This document shows, piece after piece, positions 44,505 to 55,920 of a stretch of 64,000 nucleotides of DNA. The DNA is taken from contig JARUPY010000606.1 in NCBI GenBank assembly GCA_029817715.1, positions 3,100,001 through 3,164,000 on the forward strand. The letters run 5' to 3'. This DNA is from Melastoma dodecandrum. Its lineage: Eukaryota; Streptophyta; Magnoliopsida; Myrtales; Melastomataceae. Both the position numbers and the translations under genes were made by a program. Position 1 is the stretch's first letter. Each line of letters starts with the position of its first letter. A model generated the notes under the pieces. The model searched no databases and was not told the origin of the DNA. It saw nothing but the letters and a program-made list of their open reading frames with translations.

Positions 44505-47125
44505 ATGTTAGGAGATCTGTCAAGAGGCAGTGAAAGAGCTGATAGGCATTTGCCTATGCTTAGCGAAAGGGCTGACAGGCATCTGCCTATGAGGATACCA
44601 ATCCTGAGAGAGCCGTTCAATAGAACGCCCTCTGAAGTCTCTTCAAGAGCTAGTGATGTGGGAGAAGACGTAATAGTCTCCAGACCAGAGGTTGCAAGCG
44701 CACCTCCACTAATAGAAGAGATGTCTCGAAGATCTGTTGATTCGAGAGCCCCGTCACAACATACGGGTAGAATAGTAGGGTACAGGCAGGTATCATTACC
44801 AGTCTATGAAGACCCTGTAGATCAGCCGAGAGAGGAGTCGATACGGATGTTAAGAGTTACCAGTATAGAAAACTCTTTATCTAAGATTCCTGAAGTTTGT
44901 GAGGTTATCGAGCAGATAGCCAAGCAAAGGTCTATTGAGATAGACGATATCTGGAGGATGATAGAACCATCCCAGAAGGTATCTGAGAATATTGGGTTTA
45001 GTGTTAGGAAGGAAGACATGAGCACATATGTGGCTCTAACTTTCAAATTTCCTAGATACTATGAGTATTCGCTGGATACTTTGATAGACACTGGGTGTAG
45101 CATAACTTGTGCTAGACTCAATGCTCTGCCAGATGAGTGGTGGGAACCACTGCAGAAACCTATCCACATGGTTAACGTCGATGGTGTGGTCACAATTGTT
45201 GGTCACAAGGCAAGTAACGTGCCTGTTTTTATTAGTGGACAAAAGTTCATCATTAAAGAGATTCTTGCACATCCTTTACTAGAGGCCGACATCATTATTG
45301 GTAACGCCTTTTTGAAGGGTCAAAAGGAAAACCTTCCTTTTGTGCAGAATGAAAATGATGTTTCCATTGGTGGGGTAAAAATAAGTATTCTACAAGAGCC
45401 TAGACTCCGGTTAAAATTTGGATTTTATCCGGTAAAACGGACAGAATACTGTGGTGATATCCCATGTGAAAGAGCTTTCAGAGTGCGAGCTCAACGTGGT
45501 GACATACGGTTAGATGAGAACGATTCATGGGAACAAACCCTATTTTCTCCAACGAATACCAGAAGTTCTAGCTGGTATGACGACTTGTTTCCAAAACAAG
45601 AAGTGTGTATGACTGTCAAGTTAATAGGAACGAAATGGGATAAGTTCCTAATAAAACTGGCCGATAATTTTAGTGAAGATCCACTAAAGTTATGGACTCG
45701 AAATGGCCTCAGGGCTAGACTAGAGTTGAAAGATCCCGGAACCATTATAAGAGCTAGAAATATTACATATACGGCTGAGATGGTTGAGGAATTTGACAAA
45801 CAAATTCCTGAGTTGCTGGGAAAGGGCTTGATTAGGGACAGTTACAGTCCACATTCTAGTCCTGCCTTTATGGTTATTAATCATGCTGAGCAGGTGCGAG
45901 GTAAAGCACGAATGGTTATAGATTATCGTCAGCTTAACAAAGCTACAAAGGACGATGGCTATAAGATTCCCACTGCGGGAGATTTAATTGATAGGATAAG
46001 TCTGAGCCAACCAAAGTTCTTCTCTAAATTTGACTTGAAAAGTGGATACTGGCAAGTCAAAATGGAGGAAGAATCGGTTCCTCTAACTGCCTTCAATGCT
46101 CCGCAAGGAATGTTTGAATGGCTGGTAATGCCGTTCGGTCTGAAGAATGCTCCAGGCGTGTTTCAGCGCAAAATGGATAATGCTTTTAAGCAGGTCCGAA
46201 AATTTTGTGCGGTCTATATTGACGATGTGCTAATCTACAGTCAGACTGAAGATGAACACATGAGACACTTGATGAGGTGACTGATGTCTTCCGGCGAGAG
46301 GGGATGATTCTATCAGAGAAAAAGATAGAATGGTTTAAGGAATCAGTTAATTTTCTAGGCATGGAGATTGAGCAGGGAAAAATTAAACTGCAAAATCATA
46401 TTGCTGAGAAAATAATTAATTTTCCTGACAGACTTGAGGATAGAAAGCAAGTCCAAAGATTTTGTGGATGCGCTAACTATGCAAGAAAGTTTGTAAAAGA
46501 TCTTTCCAGAGATTTAAGTAGGATTGCGAAGAAAACCTCTTCTACAAATCATTGGAAATGGGAAGATGAAGACACTCAATCTATTAGAAGGATTAAAGCA
46601 AAGGTGAAAAATTTGCCACAACTTGCTCTACCTTCTGATAAGGACGAGTTAGTCTTGGAAGTTGATTCTTCTGAAAATTATTGGGGAGCAGTCCTCAAAA
46701 TTAGAGGACGAAAACCAGAACCGGTATGCAAATACTGGTCGGGAAGCTTCAAGGGGTACGAACTACGGTACCCGATACATGAAAAGGAAGTATTAGCCTT
46801 AAAATACGGAATAAAGGCTTTTTACATCTTTTTGGCACCGAAAGCATTTTTAGTGCGATCTGACTCAACCTATGTAAAAAGGTTTATGAGTCTGAACCTT
46901 AAGGAAGCTAGGCAAACTAGACTCTTAAGGTTGCAGGAACAATTAAGCTATTATAAATATGAGGTCGAATACATTAAGTCCGACCACAACATAATAGCTG
47001 ACTCTCTCTCTAGAGAACTTGCAAACACCTCTCTTTCTAAAAACTCTGCAGATGGATCCTGCTGCAAAGAGAAAGATATGCTGGGGATGCAAGAAGGAGG
47101 GACACTCCCGAAAGGTATGTCCTAA
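44505..47125 (+). pseudogene. Aspartic protease, reverse transcriptase and RNase H (pararetroviral)
   Basis: Same frame up to 46280, then a one-base shift near 46275 moves the rest to another frame (46277-47125). The protease has the DTG triad (LIDTGCSITCARL, near 45085). RT blocks are MVIDYRQLNKA (45912), the FDLKSGYW core, MPFGLKNAPGVFQ (46130) and an intact YIDDVLIYS catalytic box (46217). RNase H shows its acidic residues in EVDSSENYWGA, HEKEVLALKYG, RSDSTYV and the closing NIIADSLSREL. There is no integrase. A short N-terminal repeat, SERADRHLPM, occurs twice in a row near 44530-44590. The region should yield the protein that copies the RNA pregenome. Confidence 0.9.
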
Positions 47126-49313
47126 TAAGGGAGATGGTGAGCATAGTGATGCTGGTTCCGTTTCTGGAACGAAAGCGGCAGTGCTCTGCTGGCAGTGCAA
47201 GCAACTAGGACATCGTTCTTACGAATGTCCCAAGAAGCTGAAAACTGCGGATTCCCAGAAGGGGAAGGCTGAACTTAAGGAGAAAGCAAAAGCTGACTCC
47301 GAGAGTAAAGTGAAACCAGATCTCCAGAAGGAGATGGCTAATCCCAAGGAGGTTGAGGCCAGATCTAAGGGAAAGGCGAAAAAATCCCAGAAGGAGATGG
47401 CTGGATCTAAGGGAAAGGTAACAACCAATCCCAAGGAGAAAGCGAGAGTTTCCCAGGAGGGGAAGACAGATCTGAAGGAGAAGGGTAATACCAACTCTGA
47501 AAGAGATGTGAAGATAGATCTTCAAAAGAAGATGACAGATCCGAAGGAGGAAAGCTCCAGAAGAGATGTGAAAATGGCAGATCTGAAAGACAAGGCAAAA
47601 GCCGAGTCAGAAGAGAAAGCCAGGAAGAAGAGGAAAGCCAAGAGGCTTAGGTCTTCTGGTCTAAAAGGGGATGATTCTGCAAAGGATGGTCCTAAGAAGG
47701 ACGGAAAGGTTGAAGAACCTTGGTGGTCTCCGTTAACCATGGAGCAGTTTAACTACTGCCGAAACCACTTAGCCAAAGAGCAGAAAATTTCCATTAATCA
47801 AGCTGTGAAATCCTACAGGGCTTTGTTACAAGGCAAGGAAGAACAGAAAGAGGATATGGAAACACAGTATGCTGAGGAAGAGGCTAAGTTTAAGGCCATG
47901 ATTGGCGAGCCAATCCAAGTGGTAGACCCTGAACCAAGGGGAGAACCAGAGGAAGCGGCTGCAATGGAGTGTGAGCAATACTTCGACTTTGGAAGTGCTT
48001 ACGCAGCATTGGAAGGTAATCTGGAAAAGAAAGAAAACCTTGAGGAAGAAATTCCTGTAAAAGACTTGGTCAAAGAGTCTGGTGAGACCTCTCACGGTGA
48101 CAAAGGTCACGATGGCAAGAGCCATGTTGGAAAAACCCAAAAGGATCTAGGAGGATCCTGGTTTTTTGATGAAGACTCATTTGAGGACGAATCCCTAAGC
48201 TGGGATGCGGCTGTGGTCTGTGGAGGACTCCTGGCTGGCATCAAACATGATGACAAGTGCCAGATTGAGTTTTTCGCGAGAAAGACAGTAGAGTACATCA
48301 AAGATCTGGAGTATAAGTTGTCGATTATGGCTTCAGGTGAGGAGGAGCTGTCCCGAGTGGAAAAAGAGAGACAGCAGATATTCTCCACAACAATGTCGAT
48401 AATACCGTGGGAAGTCAATGATTATGAAGTCCCAAAGGTAGAAGTTGACATGAGTGAATCCTCGCTTGAGGAGAACACTGTACTTCAACCGTATCTACAC
48501 TGGATATCGGGGAAGTGGCCGTCTCTGAGAATTCACTCAGATATGGTGTGAGTAGCAGCGCCTTACGTATACGCTGGGTTTGTGGACATACTAGAGATCG
48601 ACAGATCAGAACCAGAGTGTATGGAACCACTACCTATGTTGGTGAGATATGTACTCGGATGCCTAGGCTACGGACCAAAGTATGCCACGGCATTGATTAC
48701 TAGCACGTTAAGGGAGGAAGAAGACCATCCGCAGTATGGGAAGGTGATCCTTCAAAATCTGCAGGTATGGGATATCCATCCTTGTGAAAGTAGACGTCTG
48801 GTGGAACCCCAACGACAGGACCTCGATCAGAGAGGTTTATGGCGGAAGTATTACAAGGACAAAACTGTCCGAAAAGCCATAAAGGTTGAGTTCCTTAAGG
48901 ACGTGTTGGAGCATGTTTTAGCCCGCAAGGACGAGTATTACGTGCTCTGTGATGGTATAATCACTGTCACGATTCTTCGGTCAAATCTAAGCCTGATAGA
49001 CGAACAAGCAGGAGACCGAGGATGGCAGAGAATGCTCGACCTTCTGGATAGTTTCTGGAGGCGAGAGAACTCTGAGCTGCACCTCCGAACCGACACCTTC
49101 GAGGTTTGGAGCAAGATTGCTGATTTCACCGACAAGACCTTAAATCAGCAAATCGAGCATGATGAGAGAGCCCAACAGACTGCCCAACAAATTCTTGAAG
49201 CAGTCCAAGACCCACCGGGACTCTCAGAGAAAGAAGGAGTTGGCGAAACTTCAAACGCCAACAACAAGGAAGGAGACTCCCAAGACAGCGCTCCAATGCA
49301 AACAACTGTATAA
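47052..49313 (+). pseudogene. Second large pararetroviral ORF with two CCHC knuckles and charged repeat tract
   Basis: The ATG at 47052 overlaps the end of the RNase H frame by 74 bases. The frame runs to TAA 49311-49313 (about 753 codons) with a single in-frame TGA at 48549-48551. Residues 10-23 and 46-59 are two C-x2-C-x4-H-x4-C knuckles. Residues about 65-215 form a Lys/Glu/Asp-rich tract with recurring K-E-K, SKGKAKKSQKEM-like and DLKEK units. A globular-looking segment follows (WWSPLTMEQFNYCRNHLAKE near 47722), then an acidic region, and after the TGA a further folded segment (VRYVLGCLGYGPKYATALI near 48640). I recognise no known domain except the knuckles, and there is no clear transactivator signature. 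It may bind nucleic acid. Confidence 0.75.
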
Positions 49314-49426
49314 AGTTAGACTAGGACATTTTTGTCGGTCATTAGGACCCCACTAACTTTTGCAAACAGTTTAGATTCTTTTTACTTTTGAGCTGGCAAA
49401 CAGTGCATAGGCACCAGCTCCTTTGT

Positions 49427-49434
49427 GTATATAT
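49427..49434 (+). promoter_or_regulatory. Putative pregenomic RNA promoter of the pararetrovirus (TATA)
   Basis: TATATATT lies about 115 bp after the end of the second ORF, in a non-coding gap (49314-49915). Caulimovirid pregenome promoters sit just there, after the last ORF. Transcription would start near 49460 and run toward the primer-binding site. Confidence 0.55.
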
Positions 49435-49915
49435 TCACAAGCCTTCTACCTCATTTAGGGAGGCAATCTGAATAGAGAATTTTCTCTCACATCTCTCTGA
49501 GTCAGAAATTCTTTGATCGTCCTCCGGGAGCACCAATAGGTAATCCGAAAAATACCTTAAGGAATCAAGAGTAAGGTGGTTAGAATTAACCAAACTTGGT
49601 TAAAGACTAACGAAAGGTCAGATCATTAGATCAGAACCTGGGAAGGATTGAAGCCTAAGGGCCGAGATCTTTGGATGAGGAGTGTCTATATAAGACCCTC
49701 GAGGTAAGGGCATTTGGTGTGACACAGAAGAGCCTCTCCACTCAATTCCCCAAATTTGAGGAATTCTTCACTCTTGAAGATCCATAGTGCGGAAGCTTGG
49801 TGAACCCTCTGAGCCATCCTCTCGGTTAAGGTATGATAAGCATCCTTTAGGTTGTTCATGCTTTTCTTTCTTGAAAAGAGAATCTGAGAGAAGTGCAAGT
49901 GCACGAGTCATTCGT

Positions 49916-50224
49916 ATGACTGATTGTCCTAACCCAGAGTTGCTCCATTTGGATCACGGGGTGGGCAAGGATTCTGCTACGGGACTACTAAACACTGTAG
50001 TAGATCGATTAGCAAGTATTTCAGCACAAATAACGCAGCTGACTAAACTTGTGGATAGCTATTCTAAGAAATTAGAATAGCTGACTCTCTTGCAGAGTGA
50101 ATTTGAGGAATATTTCCTTGAAGGTAAATCCAATCTTGGGTTTGCGGCAGGTTTGAGGTACTCAAACGAGTATGCGAGGTTGGTAGAACGCCGACGACAA
50201 AGACAATTGGAAAAATCATCTTAA
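49916..50224 (+). pseudogene. Small coiled-coil ORF between promoter and primer-binding site
   Basis: The ATG at 49916 opens a frame of 102 codons to TAA 50222-50224, broken only by TAG 50078-50080. The frame is kept across that stop and composition stays protein-like. Residues about 24-50 form a regular heptad pattern (NTVVDRLASISAQITQLTKL). After the stop come another amphipathic stretch and a strongly basic end (RRRQRQ). Small coiled-coil proteins with a basic tail occur as virion-associated proteins in caulimovirids, but those genes lie after the primer-binding site; this one lies before it. Function is inferred from form only. Confidence 0.6.
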
Positions 50225-50247
50225 GTTCGATTCCTGTATTTCTTTAT

Positions 50248-50259
50248 TGGTATCAGAGC
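50248..50259 (+). other. tRNA-iMet primer-binding site of the pararetrovirus
   Basis: TGGTATCAGAGC is an exact 12-base match to the complement of the initiator tRNA-Met 3' end, the standard minus-strand primer of Caulimoviridae. It lies 24 bases after the small ORF and about 800 bases after the TATA motif. Confidence 0.88.
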
Positions 50260-53200
50260 CCGCTTAAGATTTATTTTCGTATAATTGTCTTGAAGGACTA
50301 AGTTGAAAGAAAAGAGAAAGTTTTTGGGTAAAATTGAGAGAAAAAGAGAGTGAATAGTGAAACTGCCGTAAATCCGTAATTTTGAAACTCGCGACCGTAA
50401 AACTCAAAATAGTTTCGGAACCATAGGTAAAAAGGTACAAAGCTCATGGATGGGATACCCTTACCACGAAAGTTTACGGTTAATTGAAAAAAAAATATTT
50501 GTTTAAAAAATTGAATTTAATTTTTACATTATTGAATTCTCCCATGAAATAACCCAATTTTTATAACACTTACTTAGGGACAAGAGGAATGTTAAAGCCT
50601 ATTCAACGAAATAAACCTCCTCTTACCACAACCAAGAAAACCACTATCGTATGTATGATGTATATAAGGTCGCGTCGTCTCTCCAACTTACAACTCAAGA
50701 GCTGTCGGAATTCATCACTGTCTTGCCCGCAGGCTACTTAAGCCTCGTGATCACGAACCCGGGTACATATGTATCCCGACTTTCATAAGAAAAGACATTA
50801 CGTGATTGTGTGCATGATGATGATGATCTTGACCTTTTTAGAGTCAGTGCCACTGCGCATGTGCTTGTGCAGCCATTTTGATGCATCTAAATTCGAGCCG
50901 CGAAATCGATGGCTATCGGGCATCGATTTTTTTTAGGTCGTCGGCTGAATTATAGGGAAAATTTGTCTTCTTTTTGATACTTTACGGGTTTGGTAAGGAA
51001 AGCCCCGTGATGGAATTGGCATCAAGCGTCGGTGAACGGAGGATGGGAAAAAAAGACAAAAAAGATATGGGGGAGGATGGCACCACCATTGACATAAGAC
51101 GCTGTAAGAAGAAAGAACCAAATAATTCTCGATCATTCCATACGCAAAACAGACAAGCGCTATCATCCTCTCCCCCTTGAGAAAGATGACGAAATGTCAC
51201 AACCAAGCGTATCACCAGCAATAGGGTTCCTTTCTTCTTTTCAGGAAAATGCCGAAGTTATAGTGGGGGGCAACATGACATATGGATGAGAAATGGGGTT
51301 GTCGCATCAATTATGGAATATTTGATAGAAGAAGTAGAGGACATATCATCATATCATCCACGTAGCAAGTTGGTGTCCAAAGTTTAACCACCACCGTCGC
51401 CTCCCCCGATCTACCGAAACCTCAACCATGATGTTCGCGACAAACGAATCACATCATACACAAGGAGTTACTATTAATCATGTGATCCGCATACGACTAA
51501 ATGAATTCGGATTGTAATAATAACAGTGATTCCCTCCAGAATCATACGAAAGCATTCAGTTCTTGTCACAGTTGTTAGGCAATAGAGGAGAAGGAGGGAG
51601 ACATCGACATGGACTGGACTGGATTATAAAAAAAAGGGCCATTGGATGTTCCTTACTGTCCGAGGCTTGAAATTGAATGAAGCTAATGTCTAAATTATTG
51701 GACCATGCGTGTGGTCCGGTCCTAAAACGACAGCACCTCCCCGTCCAGTAGTTGGTTCTTGTGACCAAGTTTGTATGGGCTTTAAGGAGAGATGGAGTTT
51801 TTTCAGTTGCATCGGCTTAGGAGCGCTCGTTTCCGTTCCTTGGGCCGCTTTTGTGTTGTTTAAATATGTACCGCCTAGATTTTCTTTCTGTGGCCGTTGA
51901 TGTGTGACATGTTATTCACGACGGTTTATTGGCATCGGTTTGGTGTTGCACTATCACCTATATGTAGCATATGTTGCCCATGACGAGTAGGTGGACCACC
52001 TTTTTTTTTTCATGTCCTTACTCGTTGGAGACTTGAAAACTCCGTGATGCTTGAAAAATGTCTCACGGCTCATCCGACGTGATATATAAAAAGGAAGGGC
52101 ACTCCTACCCCTCGTGTTAACTTTTGGAGTGGTAATTTCGGAATCCTTGTATCACTCTCCTCTTACGCACTTCACTTCCCACCGCTGCCGTCCATGTGGA
52201 GTGAGATCATTGCTTGGCCTTCCATTGATTGTTGCTTCTTTAGACTTTGTTGGATTTGTTTCTCTATACTTGTTGGTTGGGGGACGCCGTGATGCGTTGG
52301 TGTCATTTATCGGGCTTCGTTTTGGTTGATGGTATATGACAACATTAAGTGGTACATGTAGAGTACATTAGAGCATGACTGTAAAAGATTGGGCGTTGCT
52401 AGTTTAATTGTTAATTTGACCCAATTCCTTATTATTTTGATTTACAGTGGATATGCCTAGGGGTGGATAGGTTCTGGATGTAGAACTTGAAAACGTAATA
52501 TTCTGTTTATTATTTTTAAAATTTAGAACATACTATGTGGCTCACCCAAGAACCAATCAGTGTAATTATCAATTTCCTCACACGACACTTTCACATTAAA
52601 TCAATCCAATTACTCTAACCAATCTTAACAAACCTCAAGCGAGTCAAGTTATGGGGAAGAGGATAAGGGGATGTCGGGTTGTTCACTTGTAAACTTGTGT
52701 GCATAAATGTTAAATATAAATAAGATATATTTACTATTTTAAAATAAAAATTATTAATATAAATAAAAAATAGAGATTATATGAAGATATTATAAAATAT
52801 ATTATATAAATTATATATTGAAATATATTTTCTCAATTGATTTCGAGGTGAGAATCTGAAATCGTACTTATCGATTTTAAAAGATTTAAAATCTAGCACT
52901 TACCTGGAATATTCAAGAATATATACTAACACTGATCTTATAATACATATTTCGACAAATTTTCGATTTTACCCAAATGTATGCTCACCCGATGTTCCTT
53001 TTTCCATGTACATTTTATATAATTATCTACGTATAAAGAAAAATCAATCCAAATAATCTGTTTGGGGCGCGTCAGTCGGTCAATGTCACTTTTCTCACGC
53101 TCCGGTCCCCTCCTATTCTTTGATAACATGCAACTCAAGTGTTGTTCTCTTGATAGTTCCTTTTCTAGCGCGTTGGACCTTTTTTTTTTCTTTTTAAGTC

Positions 53201-54239
53201 TTCATGTTTATTGTTGCTTTTTCATCGAGGAAACACGACTCCACATAAAATCTGAGCAACAAGTCGTCGCAAACTAAATTTAATATCAAATGAAAATATT
53301 TTTTTCACCGATCCGATGATTTGACGGGTAAACGTAAGAAGTCCATCCATTCGTCATCGGGAATTTCCCACCGCCCCCCCTCGCCCCTTTCTTCCTTTTT
53401 CTCTTGTGGGGCGTCCACCAATCAATCATAGCCGTTCTGTACCATCCAAAATGTCTTCGTCATCCATCCATCGTCCATTCGGTCGGAACTGACTGATTTC
53501 CGGACACGAAATTCATGAATCCGGGATAGATTCTATATAGCGAGTACGGTAATAAATAATACTTTCTGAAAAAGGTGAGGGGCGACGTGTCGTTTGATGC
53601 CCCCTACTTGTTGGTAGACCTTCTTTTTTTTGGCCTTTGTTCGGTGATCCAATCATTTTTTATCCTTTTCGTTTATTTGGCCTTTTCCTTCTTCGGCCAA
53701 ATCCTCACCCTTTTTCTTTTTGCAGCACACGCGCTCGTCGTCACGACTGGGTGTGCACATTTGACCCGAGCTTTGATGCCTACGTGGCATCTTCCGTCCA
53801 CAAAATCCACTCCCAAATTATCTCATCCTTACATTAATAATTATTTATTTATTTTCATTTTTCGGGGGAATGCCTGAGGCAGTTAACTAACTATTGGTGA
53901 GAAAAGTAGCGGCCATTTTCTTTTTTCTATAATAACTCCATTATTAAAATCACAACAAGATTAACGTAACCATGATATACGTGATTAAAAAATAAATAAT
54001 GATCAATTTAAAAAAAAAAGTTTTGGTCACTCCACCCTAAACAACATGACATGCTTTTAGGGGAAGAGATTCACATTGAGAAGATTTGAATTTACCCGAA
54101 GGAAGGAAACCGATAAGGTCAACATGGGTCTATATGGTGAGAGCAAAAGCTGACGGAATTGTAGAGGATAGGCGGCCAAAGGTACAACCAAATATTAGAA
54201 TTCGATTTTCATGATGATGGCTATACATACTTCTGTAAG
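50260..54239. other. Long gene-poor spacer
   Basis: The first 300 bases may still be viral leader or host DNA; the right border of the pararetrovirus is not visible. From 50600 to 54240 the DNA is AT-rich, especially 52680-52840, with T-rich and C-rich short tracts (for example 53373-53380). No coding motif is supported. Confidence 0.45.
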
Positions 54240-55335
54240 AGTTTTCTTTTTCTCTTTCTGCGATTAAGAGATAACATTTAAGAAAATTGAATATGAATAT
54301 TGCTTTTATTAGTGGTGATTTGGGCGAGAAAGTCTTCATGAAATACCTCAGGGTCTTCATTTAGCAACTTGTGAACACATCAGGCATGTTTGATTGTTGA
54401 AAAGATCATTATATGGTTTGAAGCGGACATTGAGAAAATAGGATCTCAAATTCATGGAGGTTCTGTTAAAGAGTGGTTTTGTTCAGTCACGTGTTGATTA
54501 TTTTTCTTTTACAATGAAAATAGGGGCTGGTTTTATAACTATATTTGTTTATGTTGAAGATATGACCGTGTTTCTTCTTGTTTGGTTATGATCACGCGTC
54601 TCAATGATGTCCTCAAACAACATTTTAAAGTACAGGATCTTGGTAATCTCAAATACTTTCTGAGAAAGAAAATTATTCACTATAAGTCAGATAATAAAAA
54701 AGGCGGTATATCTTGGATTGCTGGAAGATATGGGTTACTGACAGTTAATCCCACTGTTGTGTCTTAAGTTAGTATAGTATATTGTAGACGAAATTTTAGT
54801 AGATGTTTCAACATATAAAAAACTGGTTGATCGTTTTATCTACTTGTCCATTACTAGGCCATATCTAACTTAAGTTGTACTTATATTGGCTCAACATATG
54901 AGTAAACCACTTGTTTCTCATTGGAATGCTGCTTTAATGTTTTTGTGATATCGTAAGAGCACAATAAGGCAAAGAGTGTTGTCTCTAGCCACTAGTCGAC
55001 TTATTCTTCCGATATACTTTGATAGCGATTGGGCTGGATGGCCATAAACTAGTAGATCCTTGATTGGTTTTAGTGTTTTCATTGGAGATTCCCTCGTAAG
55101 TTGGAAATCTTAGAAACAAAGCATAACATCTCGTAGTTCTTTAGAACCTGTGTATAGAGCCTTGGTTGTCACCGCTGTTGAGGGCGATTATCTTTTTTCG
55201 AGTCTACTATTTGAGCAAAAATCATGCTCTCAACGAGCGGATTGATCTTCACCAACTAGTTGATTTATTCACCAGGCACCTATATCAAGCTTGTTTTGGT
55301 TGGGTTATTATTCAAGATGGGTGTTTGTAGTATTG
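54240..55335 (+). pseudogene. Ty1/copia reverse transcriptase-RNase H remnant
   Basis: Translation in shifting frames gives fragments of copia pol: an RT segment near 54280 (MNIAFISGDLGEKVFMK), then LKQHFKVQDLGNLKYFL at 54608-54660, and an RNase H segment near 55010 (DSDWAGWP, followed by a GDSLVSW-type block). Many stops separate them, and no LTR, integrase or gag is visible. This is an old, 5'-truncated copia copy. A few kilobases of unrelated AT-rich DNA surround it. Confidence 0.8.
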
Positions 55336-55812
55336 TTTTTTTCAATGACGCCATCTCGAGGGGGTGTGAATCATAATATCTTGTTTCTTTGTTAGTATGT
55401 CAATCAATTAGGTGATTATGCCTCGATAATTAATTGGTTTATTTGCTTCATATAGAAACGTCATTTGTCATGGTACCGGAATATGAAGACTCCCCCCCTA
55501 GCCCAAAAAAAAAAGGCATCTAAATAATTTATATATCAAAAATTCAAAATTTTTAAAGAAATTTGATTGCCACTAAACACAGTTAAATAGTCCTACGTGG
55601 ACAATCGAACATTCTTGATAATAGAACCCATCCACGTAACTTAAGTAAATGTAGCAACTTCTCCGATGTTTCCGTAAATAACTGCTGACGTGTAAGAAAA
55701 CCACGTGCTCCGTTGTCCTATTAGCGGAGGGAGCGTGCCACTGGCCTCCTACCAGGCGCTTCTCACGCGCGCGTCCAGGCCCCGCCCCCCACTCGACGAT
55801 TTCCTCCCTTCA

Positions 55813-55818
55813 TATAAT
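55813..55818 (+). promoter_or_regulatory. TATA box of the OPT3 gene
   Basis: TATAAT lies 103 bp upstream of the OPT3 start codon in an otherwise C-rich leader, a usual spacing for a plant core promoter with a short 5' UTR. Confidence 0.5.
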
Positions 55819-55920
55819 CCCGACCCCTCCGCTCGTCCGACTGATTGTTCCCTTACCAAATCATTCAGGCGTAGCGTAGCAGGAGCGCCTTCGCGACTAC
55901 TGCTGCTACGCCCGCCGCCA

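Larger units (their letters stand above)
41910..50259 (+). mobile_element. Endogenous caulimovirid (pararetrovirus), near-complete, inactive
   Basis: 8.35 kb with the gene set of Caulimoviridae: a capsid-like region with CCHC knuckle, a 30K-superfamily movement protein, aspartic protease, reverse transcriptase and RNase H. There is no integrase and no LTR pair. A second long ORF, a TATA-type promoter, a small coiled-coil ORF and a tRNA-Met primer-binding site follow. The primer site is at the right end, so the copy is permuted relative to the usual circular map. In-frame stops and one frameshift inactivate it. The two-ORF plan and presence in an angiosperm suggest Florendovirus or a sister group, but I cannot confirm the genus without a tree. 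It sits between the HMA gene and OPT3. Confidence 0.9.

Noticed and set aside
41910..46280. Programmed stop-codon readthrough as the reason for the in-frame stops
   Set aside because: Six stops in one frame plus a frameshift and a stop in ORF2 are too many and not in a shared context; decay is simpler.
47205..48418. Minus-strand open frames over the pararetroviral ORF2
   Set aside because: They are Ser/Leu/Phe-rich mirrors of a Lys/Glu-rich plus-strand tract.
41910..50259. An LTR retrotransposon
   Set aside because: There is no LTR pair and no integrase, and a movement-protein domain is present; this fits a pararetrovirus.
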